Of a stretch of 64,000 nucleotides of DNA, positions 52,617 to 60,047 are shown piece after piece. The notes under the pieces are model-generated. The model saw only the letters and a program-made list of their open reading frames with translations, was not told the origin of the DNA and ran no database searches. Position 1 is the stretch's first letter. Each line of letters starts with the position of its first letter. The DNA comes from JACMLC01 sp963720235 (GTDB lineage Bacteria; Acidobacteriota; Blastocatellia; Pyrinomonadales; Pyrinomonadaceae). The DNA lies in the NCBI GenBank assembly GCA_963720235.1, contig OY970389.1, forward strand, positions 1,674,001 through 1,738,000. The letters are read 5' to 3'. A program made the position numbers and the translations under genes.

Positions 52617-53338
52617 GCGGTCGCGAAAATCCTTCGCGCGCCGCGAAAAAAGTTAAAGCTGAAAAAGTTGAAGCTGATGAAGAGCCTCTGCAAGTGTTAG
52701 AAGAGCCACTGGAAGTGCTGCCTCCTGCCGAAGTGTCGCCGCAGACTGCCGAAGTATCGCTGGAGATTGAACTGACATCGCCATACGAACCGATACCGCC
52801 GCCTCCGATTCCTGCGCCTCCGGTTGATTCGCCTCCGACTCCTCCTGCGCCGCGCAGGAAAGGGGACTCGACGCGCAAACTCATGAGGCCGGTTGAAAAG
52901 CCTGCGTTGCCGGTTGAGAAATCTGCGCCGACTGCGGAGAAGCATCTGCCACCGCCGCGCAGGATTGCGCCGCGCACAACGCGTGCTCCCGCGCAGAAAC
53001 GTGTAGCGGATTTTGTGCCGCACGGAGCCGCCATCAATGAATTGCATCTTGGTCTGATTGACGAGAAAAATTATCGCGGCGGCGACCGCATCAACCTGCG
53101 CGTGCATGTCGCAGGAGGGCTTGAGCGCAGAATGCCTGTCAGCGATGCCGAAGTCATCGTCAAGGTTTTAGGCTCGACCTTTCGGCCCTTGATTCTGCAA
53201 AGCAAGACAGGGCCGGACGGCATCGCCACCTTCATCATCCAACTGCCGCATTTCAGAAGCGGTCGCGCAGCCATCCTTGTGCGCGCAACTTCCGACAGCC
53301 ACGAGGCGGAGTTGCGGCGCATCATCCAGCAGGGCTGA
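52613..53338 (+). CDS. Proline-rich protein with a C-terminal Ig-like domain and no signal peptide
   Basis: A 241-aa protein. ATGA overlap with the previous gene fixes the start. Residues 1-45 are Lys/Glu/Ala-rich, and 45-140 are a Pro-rich, disordered-looking linker (IPPPPIPAPPVDSPPTPPAP). Residues 140-241 are a beta domain (HLGLIDEKNYRGGDRINLRV; GPDGIATFIIQLPHF) of Ig/macroglobulin or carboxypeptidase-regulatory type. Such domains are normally exported, but no signal peptide or membrane segment is visible. It may act with the 86-aa partner. The ThiS gene follows 19 nt later. Confidence 0.65.
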   Translation: MSGRENPSRAAKKVKAEKVEADEEPLQVLEEPLEVLPPAEVSPQTAEVSLEIELTSPYEPIPPPPIPAPPVDSPPTPPAPRRKGDSTRKLMRPVEKPALPVEKSAPTAEKHLPPPRRIAPRTTRAPAQKRVADFVPHGAAINELHLGLIDEKNYRGGDRINLRVHVAGGLERRMPVSDAEVIVKVLGSTFRPLILQSKTGPDGIATFIIQLPHFRSGRAAILVRATSDSHEAELRRIIQQG

Positions 53339-53357
53339 AGAAAGCGAAGCAAAAGTT

Positions 53358-53558
53358 TTGCAACTCACAATCAACGGCGACCGTCGCGAAGTGCCGGACA
53401 ATCTCACCATCGAAAGCTTAATCCGCCATCTCTCACTCGCGCCTGAGCGTCTCGCGGTCGAGCGCAATCGCGAAGTCGTACGCCGCACAGACTGGCCGCA
53501 CACACAGCTAGAAGAAAACGACCAGCTAGAGATAATCCATTTCGTCGGCGGCGGATGA
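53358..53558 (+). CDS. thiS: Sulfur carrier protein ThiS
   Basis: A 66-aa ubiquitin-fold protein whose C-terminal Gly-Gly(-Gly) (HFVGGG) is adenylated and thiocarboxylated to carry sulfur for the thiamine thiazole ring. The TTG at 53358 gives MQLTINGDRREVPDNLTI, exactly the family's usual start and length; longer frames overlap the previous gene. It is followed by thiG, its reaction partner. Confidence 0.92.
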   Translation: MQLTINGDRREVPDNLTIESLIRHLSLAPERLAVERNREVVRRTDWPHTQLEENDQLEIIHFVGGG

Positions 53559-53657
53559 GAAAAAACGAATAGCATTTCTCTCATCACTCGTCACGAGCTT
53601 TTCATTAGTGGTAAATTTACTCATCTCAAAATATCAGGAAAGAAGAGTTTTATAATC

Positions 53658-54461
53658 ATGACTACTTTGGCAGAGTCTATTGGGGAAACATCGACGGATA
53701 AATTTGAGCTTGCGGGCCGCACCTTTACTTCGCGCTTAATTGTCGGTACTGGAAAATATCGCAGCTTTGAAGAGATGAAGGCGGCGCATTGAGCTTCGGG
53801 AGCGGAGATGGTGACGGTCGCCGTGCGCCGCGTGCCGCTCGACCGCAGTGAAGAATCTTTTCTGGACCACCTCGACCCCGCGCTCACAATCCTGCCGAAC
53901 ACTGCTGGCTGCTACGACGCGGAGACCGCGATTCGCACAGCGCGTCTCGCACGCGAAGCCTTGCAGACAGACCTCATCAAACTCGAAGTCATAGGAGACC
54001 AGACAACACTCTTTCCAGACAACGAGCAGACACTCGAAGCCGCACGCGTTTTGGTGAAAGAAGGTTTTACAGTTCTTCCTTATTTCACAGACGACCTGAT
54101 TATGGCTAAAAAGCTACTTGATGCCGGATGCCCTGCGGTGATGCCACTGGCCGCGCCTATCGGCTCAGGTCTCGGCGTTCAGAATCCTGCGAACCTGCGC
54201 ATCATGCGCGAGCAGTTACCGGATGCGACCATCATCGTTGACGCGGGCGTCGGCACGGCCAGCGACGCGGCGATTGCGATGGAGCTTGGAGCCGACGCGA
54301 TTCTGATGAACACTGCCATCGCAGAAGCGCAGGATGCAGCGCAGATGGCAAGGGCCATGCGACTCGCCATCGAAGCCGGACGCCTCGCATATCGCGCAGG
54401 CAGAATGCCCAAGCGTCTCTACGCCAGCGCGTCAAGTCCATTGAGCGGCGTCGTGAAGTAA
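53658..54461 (+). pseudogene. thiG: Thiazole synthase ThiG interrupted by an in-frame TGA
   Basis: The frame from the ATG at 53658 encodes a typical ThiG N-terminus (FELAGRTFTSRLIVGTGKYR), then meets TGA at 53790-53792 (codon 45, after MKAAH) and continues in the same frame as ASGAEMVTVAVRRVPLDR to a normal end at 54461. The position is usually Glu or similar. The catalytic lysine (Lys108 in LIKLEV) and the phosphate-binding loops downstream are intact. Read-through would give 267 aa; restart at the ATG at 53808 would lose strand beta-1. A point mutation, a sequencing error or real loss are all possible. TGA is used as a normal stop by many genes here. Confidence 0.85.
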
Positions 54462-54471
54462 AAAACAGAAA

Positions 54472-54537
54472 TTTCCCGCAAAGGCGCAAAGGAAAGCATT
54501 CAAGCTCTTCTTTGCGTCTTTGCGCCTTTGCGGGAAA
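54472..54537. repeat. GCAAAG-family palindrome with unequal arms
   Basis: The left arm has two units; the right arm (54510-54537) has three and equals the right arm at 30304-30331. It begins 10 nt after the thiG stop and ends 5 nt from the stop codon of the convergent 1566-aa gene. Confidence 0.88.
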
Positions 54538-54542
54538 ATTTT

Positions 54543-57500
54543 CTATGGCAGCGTCGGGTTCGCTGCCTTCGGCGAGACCGTTGTATGGGAATTGTTCCTC
54601 CTAAAATCCGTCGCATTGTTGTTCGTGTCCATAGCATTCGGGCTGCGCACAAGGTCGTTGGGTGTGCCGCCCGCGAAGGTGAAGAGCATGCCTTCTCCGA
54701 AATTATCGAAAGCTACGGGCGGGACTGCGCTGCCGTTCTGCTGGTATCTGAGCCCGTCAAGTTTTATAGCATTGACTTCAATCATCACTGCGCCTGATGA
54801 GTTGTTGATGTCGAATCCGTTTGCACTGGCGTCGAAGTCTGCGAGCACGCCGAAGGTTGTTGGGCCATTGGCGATGAGAAAATAGTTTTGTGGAGAAACG
54901 AGTGTCGTGCCGCTTCCGACGCTGCCGGGAAGTGTGACCGTGCTGATTGTGCTCGTGTTGCCGGAGGCGCGGAAAGAGATAATCAAACCGCTGATGTCGA
55001 GCGTCTGATTGGTCGTGTTATAAAGCTCAAGAAAATCTGTGCGTGTGGGTATGCCTGTTGTGAATGAGACGAGGGCTTCGTTGATGATGACCTGTCCGGC
55101 TGTAGGGACTTGCGGGACTGTGACACTTAAAAAAGCAGGAGGGCTTGTGACCTGTGCGGACGAGGCTGTGATTTGTGTTGTGCCTGCGGCGATGCCTGTG
55201 GCGAGTCCGTTCTGATTGATAGTCGCCGCGCTCTCGTTGCTTGATGCCCAGTTAAAGACGAGGCCGGAGATTTCCATATCGTTCTGGTCAAAGCCGCGCG
55301 CGTTGAACTGTCTTGTCCCGCCAACGATGATGGCCGCGCTCTGCGGCGAAACTTCTATGCGCGTTAAGACCTGCGGCGGCGGATTGATTGTCAGCGTAGC
55401 CGTAGCCTCTTGATTGCCAGCGCGTGCGCGCAAAGTGACTGTTCCGGCTGCGATGCCAGTCGCAGTCGTGGACGCTCCGGTTTGAGGAGCGAGCACAGCT
55501 TTGCTTGCATCACTCGAATCCCAGATAAAGCAGACGTTCGACAACTCAAACTCACTTCCACCATGATTGACAAAGGCGCGGGCAGAGAATGTTTGCATCT
55601 CTCCGATGTTGATAGAAGCTGTCGCAGGCGCAATCTTTAGACGGACAATCGGCGCGGAGCCGAAAGGCGTTCCGTCGGCGCGCGTGCCGGGAGAGAAGAC
55701 ACGCCCGGCTGCATCCGTCGCATTGAGATGAGCTATAAAGTTGCCGCCCGCCTGATTGATTTCGGCATCTGGCGAGCGCGTCAGAGATTGATTTGAAGGC
55801 GCGGGAATCGGGCCACTCGCGCCAAAGGTCACTGTCGCAAGAGAAATCTCTGTGCCTGCGACTGGAAGTTTTAAATGCACAGTGTCGCCCGTGTCATTCA
55901 AGCCGAGTGAGCTTGCCGTCATGACAAACGAACCACCGAAGGCAGCATCATTGAAGGGCGGTGAGCCGCCGCCAAAGACTATCACCGAGCGGCCTGCTGG
56001 CAGGATTGTGTTGGATGGAAAAGTGTAACGATTGCTCGTCGCGTCAGCGATGATAACGCCTGAGATGTCAACGGGCTGTGCAGAGTTATTGATAAGCTCT
56101 ATAAATTCATCATCGGCGGCATCGCGCACGCCATCACGATTGGCATCGCCTTCAACAGCAGTTGTCCCAACAATGTCTGGCGGCACGTCCGCGAGAATCT
56201 CATTGATGATGAGAGGCACGCTGACATTAATGTTGGCCTGACCGTTGATGCTGCCGCCCGTCCCGTTTGGCGCAGTCGCGCTGATATTGGCGTTGCCTGT
56301 GCCTGTGCCTCTCACAAGTCCGTTGCCGTCAACCGTCGCAATCGCCGGGAAACTTGAAGTCCAGTTGAAAGGCACGCCTGTGATGATTTGATTGTTTGCA
56401 TCGAAGGCTGTAGCAGTGAGTTGCTGTGTGCCGCCGCGATTTATTATTGAAGAAGATGGCGAGACTTCGACGCGCACGATGACGGGCGGCGCGGGTTTTA
56501 CATTGAGCGTTGAAGCAGAGGTCGTGAGAGAAGTGTGGCCGTCTGTGGCTGTGGCGCGAATCTGTGTCGCTCCTTCATGGCGGCAGAGCAGAGTTGCAGT
56601 TACTTTCCCAGTCAGTCTATCAATACGAAGGGATTCAACAGTCGCTACATTTTGGTTGCTGGAAGAAAAGCTAAACTGCAAAAAACGCATCGGGCGATTG
56701 AACTGGTCAAAGCCTCTGGCTGTGAACTGCACGCGCTGGCCCACAAAAGCGTTGCTTGAAGCAGGCATGAGATTGACGCTCGTGAGATGTCCCTGATGAT
56801 GTACGAAGAATGTGTTGTCTGTCATCGTGCCGGGCGAGTAGAGATGGCCCTGCGCGCCTGATGCCTGTGTGTGAAGCATGTACGCGCCCGAAATATCCGG
56901 CGAGCGCGTGAGCGATTGATTAGCATTGCCGTCAAGCCCTGTTGTTGGGCCATAAGCAAATTCTGTGATGAGATGTCCCGCAGCATCGCGCACAAGGATA
57001 GTCATCCCGGTGTTGGTTAAAGAGAGTCCGCCCGTTGAAGCAGCGAGAACCTGCGAGCCGCCGAAGCTCGGATGTGTAGAATTGAAATTGCCGCCGCCAA
57101 AAATCACCAGAGCATCACGCGCTTGAAGGATTGTGCCTGCTGCAAAGATGTGCCGCGTGATTTCATTTGTGCTGCCGGTGGCGCGTGTGCGCAGAGTCCA
57201 GCCAGAGATGTTCACAGCTTCCGTTTGCGCGTTGACGAGTTCGATAAATTCATCATCCGCGCCGCTGCGCACTCCGTCGTGATTGGCATCGCCCGCGAGT
57301 CCGTCAGGCGGGTCGGCCAGAGTTTCGTTGATAAAAACTTCGCGATTAAAATCTCCTGCAATCGTGAGCGTGACGGGATTGCTTTCACGCCGCGCGATGC
57401 GCAGGCTCATCATGACAGTTCCCGCGCCGCGCAGGTCGCGCGGAAGCTCAAAGCGAATTTCGTCAAGGCCGGGAGTTTGTGTATTCGCGTTGATTGATTG

Positions 57501-59243
57501 AAAAGGCAGTTGCCGCCCGGCGATGGTCAGGAAAGTTTGCGAGCCAAGCTGTCTTGCGCCCGTTGCATAGACGACAAGGTGGCGCGGCGCGCTCGTAGGG
57601 TCAAAAGGGCCGGGCTGTCCGGTCAAGGCATCAAGGATAACGCCTTCTCCAAGTCCGTCGGCAGTCGAAGTAAAGATGCCGGGCGCGGCTGGCAGAATGC
57701 GTATTGTGCCGCGCGTCTCGAAGCCTTCGGAGTTGGTGACTGTAACTTGCGCGAAACTGTGCGCGGTGTTTTCAGGCACATGAAATGAGACGCGCGTCGG
57801 AGAGATGCTCAGAATCTGTGCAAGGTGGTCGTTGACTTTGACGGTCGTTCCGGCAAGTGTGGTCGGGAATGTTTCGTCTGGAAGAGTCTGGCCTTGAGCG
57901 GTTGTGAAGGCTAAGACCTCGCCGAAGGCAACGGCGATGCTGTCTGGCGCGACGGCTTTCAATGAATGCGGCTCGTGGCCGAAGGTCGCGCCGTTCTGAA
58001 TAATCAGGTCTGCGTTGAATGGCGGCCTGGCTTCGGTTGTCGCAAAATAAATCTCTGAGTTGTTCGCTAAGTTCGGAGACGAGACTGTGCCTGAGAGCAC
58101 GCGCGGAAAGTTAAAAGCGACGACAGTGCCTTCGTCGTTAAGCGAAGAGACGACTTCGGCAGTCGCGCTTGATGGAGCGTTTGTGACGCGCGCAAATTTT
58201 AAGGTTGGTAAATCGAAAGTATAAAGCTCTGCGCTGTTGTCTGAATTGCCGCCGATGACATTGCGTCGCGTGGCAAAGGCTATGCGTTTGCCGTCGCCGC
58301 TGATGGTTGCATTCAGCGGCACATCATCGGCTCTTGCGCCAAGCGAAGTAATCTGTCGTGGGAGATTGTTTCGTCCATCATAAAGAAAAATCTGTGTGGT
58401 GTTTGCAGCCGTTTCGGAAGAATAGACTACGCGCAGGCCGTCGTCGCTGATGGCACGCCCGTATGCGAGGCTGAGCTTGTTGATGTTATCAGCGACGACG
58501 CGCGTGTCTCCGCTCTGTAAATCCCTGACAATCAAATCTCGCACATTTGTTGGAGCCGCGCTTTCATCTTTTATATAAGCGATGCGTGAGCCGTCGCCGC
58601 AGATTTTTGCATCGGTTGCGCCGTTCATCCCGATAGTGTTTGTCAGTTGCTCAAAACTTTCTGTTGCTGTGTGGAAGAGAAATATTTCCAGATTTTCATC
58701 TGCGTTCTGTCCAGTCAGTTGGCGGTTGGAAGAGAAGGCGATGATGCTTCCGTTGTCTGTCAGAGAGGGCTGAAAATTGCCGTTGACGTGGCGCAGTTCG
58801 ATATCGCCGGGCAAGGTGTTTGTGATTTGTCTGAGTTGTCCGAAAGAGTATAGAAAAATCTCCGAGTTGCCATCAGGGTTTGTGCCGAGCGGATTCTCTT
58901 TGGAGGCGTAGGCGATGATTGAGCCGTCCTGTGAAATCGCCGGAGAGATGGCGCGCGTTGGGCCAAGTTGTGTGAATGTTGGAGGCTCTGTCGCGAGCGC
59001 GGCGCGAAAGGCGCGAAAGCTGTTTGTCCCGCCTGTGGCCGCGAGGTCTGCGCTCGATTCAAAGGCAACATGCAGACCGTCGCCGCTTAAAGATGGATTG
59101 AGATTTATTTTTTCTTCCGCAGTATTTGTCACACGGCGCATGGCTTCTGCCGGCACGGATGCTTCGCTGCCTGAGAGCAGGTTGAGCGCAGAGAGAATGA
59201 GAGCGATGCTGAGAAAGCTCAAGAGGATTTTGGGCCAAAGCAT
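54543..59243 (-). CDS. Giant secreted protein with beta-propeller, lamin-tail and Big2 domains
   Basis: A 1566-aa protein with a signal sequence (residues 1-29). Residues 35-410 carry TolB/PD40-like propeller repeats (NPSLSGDGLHVAFESS; ISGDGKRIAFATRRN). About 410-640 includes a part like the TIGR03437 domain (APGIFTSTADGLGEGVI; HLVVYATGARQLG). Three lamin-tail domains follow (VFINETLADPPDG; LIINEILADVPPD; VIINEALVSFTTG), alternating with three Big2-like Ig domains (VEVSPSSSIINRGGTQQLTA; IEVSPQSAAIIVGGTRQFNA). No catalytic domain is seen. A cell-surface binding role is likely. Confidence 0.85.
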   Translation of the reverse strand: MLWPKILLSFLSIALILSALNLLSGSEASVPAEAMRRVTNTAEEKINLNPSLSGDGLHVAFESSADLAATGGTNSFRAFRAALATEPPTFTQLGPTRAISPAISQDGSIIAYASKENPLGTNPDGNSEIFLYSFGQLRQITNTLPGDIELRHVNGNFQPSLTDNGSIIAFSSNRQLTGQNADENLEIFLFHTATESFEQLTNTIGMNGATDAKICGDGSRIAYIKDESAAPTNVRDLIVRDLQSGDTRVVADNINKLSLAYGRAISDDGLRVVYSSETAANTTQIFLYDGRNNLPRQITSLGARADDVPLNATISGDGKRIAFATRRNVIGGNSDNSAELYTFDLPTLKFARVTNAPSSATAEVVSSLNDEGTVVAFNFPRVLSGTVSSPNLANNSEIYFATTEARPPFNADLIIQNGATFGHEPHSLKAVAPDSIAVAFGEVLAFTTAQGQTLPDETFPTTLAGTTVKVNDHLAQILSISPTRVSFHVPENTAHSFAQVTVTNSEGFETRGTIRILPAAPGIFTSTADGLGEGVILDALTGQPGPFDPTSAPRHLVVYATGARQLGSQTFLTIAGRQLPFQSINANTQTPGLDEIRFELPRDLRGAGTVMMSLRIARRESNPVTLTIAGDFNREVFINETLADPPDGLAGDANHDGVRSGADDEFIELVNAQTEAVNISGWTLRTRATGSTNEITRHIFAAGTILQARDALVIFGGGNFNSTHPSFGGSQVLAASTGGLSLTNTGMTILVRDAAGHLITEFAYGPTTGLDGNANQSLTRSPDISGAYMLHTQASGAQGHLYSPGTMTDNTFFVHHQGHLTSVNLMPASSNAFVGQRVQFTARGFDQFNRPMRFLQFSFSSSNQNVATVESLRIDRLTGKVTATLLCRHEGATQIRATATDGHTSLTTSASTLNVKPAPPVIVRVEVSPSSSIINRGGTQQLTATAFDANNQIITGVPFNWTSSFPAIATVDGNGLVRGTGTGNANISATAPNGTGGSINGQANINVSVPLIINEILADVPPDIVGTTAVEGDANRDGVRDAADDEFIELINNSAQPVDISGVIIADATSNRYTFPSNTILPAGRSVIVFGGGSPPFNDAAFGGSFVMTASSLGLNDTGDTVHLKLPVAGTEISLATVTFGASGPIPAPSNQSLTRSPDAEINQAGGNFIAHLNATDAAGRVFSPGTRADGTPFGSAPIVRLKIAPATASINIGEMQTFSARAFVNHGGSEFELSNVCFIWDSSDASKAVLAPQTGASTTATGIAAGTVTLRARAGNQEATATLTINPPPQVLTRIEVSPQSAAIIVGGTRQFNARGFDQNDMEISGLVFNWASSNESAATINQNGLATGIAAGTTQITASSAQVTSPPAFLSVTVPQVPTAGQVIINEALVSFTTGIPTRTDFLELYNTTNQTLDISGLIISFRASGNTSTISTVTLPGSVGSGTTLVSPQNYFLIANGPTTFGVLADFDASANGFDINNSSGAVMIEVNAIKLDGLRYQQNGSAVPPVAFDNFGEGMLFTFAGGTPNDLVRSPNAMDTNNNATDFRRNNSHTTVSPKAANPTLP

Positions 59244-59251
59244 TTTTAGAG

Positions 59252-59307
59252 AGCCTCGTAAAATTTAGAAACCTGTCGGAAGGTTTTTAGGGAAATAGCA
59301 GCGAGGC
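59252..59307 (-). promoter_or_regulatory. Possible structured leader hiding the ribosome-binding site of the 1566-aa gene
   Basis: In the leader, GCCTCG pairs with CGAGGC around an inner AAACCT/AGGTTT hairpin. The only ribosome-binding site candidate, GAGG about 10 nt before the ATG, is inside the outer stem. Confidence 0.25.
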
Positions 59308-59389
59308 TTCTATGGTCTGGGTGGTGGATTTCGAGCGCGCGGTGTGAGTCGAGGCAACTAGCGCGCTGTGGCTCTCGTTTGACGCGCGC

Positions 59390-59417
59390 ATTCTACAACT
59401 TTCGAGTTGAAAAGCAA
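59390..59417 (-). promoter_or_regulatory. Possible promoter of the 1566-aa protein gene
   Basis: TTGCTT and TAGAAT are separated by 16 nt on the minus strand, about 140 nt before the ATG. Confidence 0.35.
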
Positions 59418-59447
59418 GCTGGTTTTATTGCGATTGCAAATGCCTTG

Positions 59448-59523
59448 CGCCCTCGCTGACGGTCGGGCTACTGCCCCTCTACTGTCGCTCTACGGGGCAG
59501 TAGCCCGACCGTCAGCGAGGGCG
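59448..59523. repeat. Perfect 30-nt palindrome between divergent genes
   Basis: The arms at 59448-59477 and 59494-59523 (words GCCCTCGCTGACGG and TCGGGCTACTGCCCC) are exactly complementary. Near-identical 10-nt direct repeats, ATTGCAAATG and ATCGCAAATG, flank it at 59433-59442 and 59540-59549. Unlike most others it is not next to a stop codon. Confidence 0.88.
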
Positions 59524-59698
59524 TACCGGATGACACTCAATCGCAAATGACTATAGTTACGGAGCTTTATTTCCCAACCGGGCTGATAGTATTGCTTTGG
59601 AAAGAGCGCGTAAAGGTAGTAGAAGGGAATTTTAAAACGCTCTTTTGATGTTGCAGGGCTGCGAGAAAAAAAGCTCTTTGAGGGCGGCTTGATAAATC

Positions 59699-59727
59699 TT
59701 GTCTTGTCCAAAATCCTGTGCTATTCT
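59699..59727 (+). promoter_or_regulatory. Possible promoter of the reprolysin-like gene
   Basis: TTGTCT and TATTCT are separated by 17 nt. The leader to the ATG at 60048 would be about 310 nt long. The remaining 59731-60047 holds no convincing gene or known riboswitch. Confidence 0.35.
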
Positions 59728-60047
59728 CCCGCGCGTCGCAGCCCTTTCGGGAAATATTTCGGCTCCCACAAGCGGAATGTTTTCCGGTCAAAACCGAACC
59801 TTTAGTGAGGCGCGCCCAGTCTTCTTGCTCTTGTCTTGAGACGCCTTAGGTTCACTCCACGAATTCTAGTCAGCCGCTGATTCATCTAAACGCAATCAGC
59901 AATTTCATACGGAAGAAATTCGATGGCCTCTCCCGGCGCAAACACTTGTTCCCCAAAGGTGTGTAGCTTGTCCCAGCGTGGCCGCAACGGACTCTGTCGC
60001 CCACAGCCTTTTGCCCAGACCCCAACAAAAGTACATAGGAGATAATC

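Noticed and set aside
53338..53657. TPP riboswitch near thiS/thiG
   Set aside because: The CUGAGA and ACCUGAU motifs are absent.
53790..53792. TGA in thiG read as selenocysteine or a sense codon
   Set aside because: No SECIS-like hairpin is evident, the position does not call for cysteine, and TGA ends many intact genes here (for example at 19328-19330 and 31793-31795).
59490..59791. Two short minus-strand frames in the divergent gap
   Set aside because: One runs into the palindrome, neither has a ribosome-binding site or recognisable sequence.
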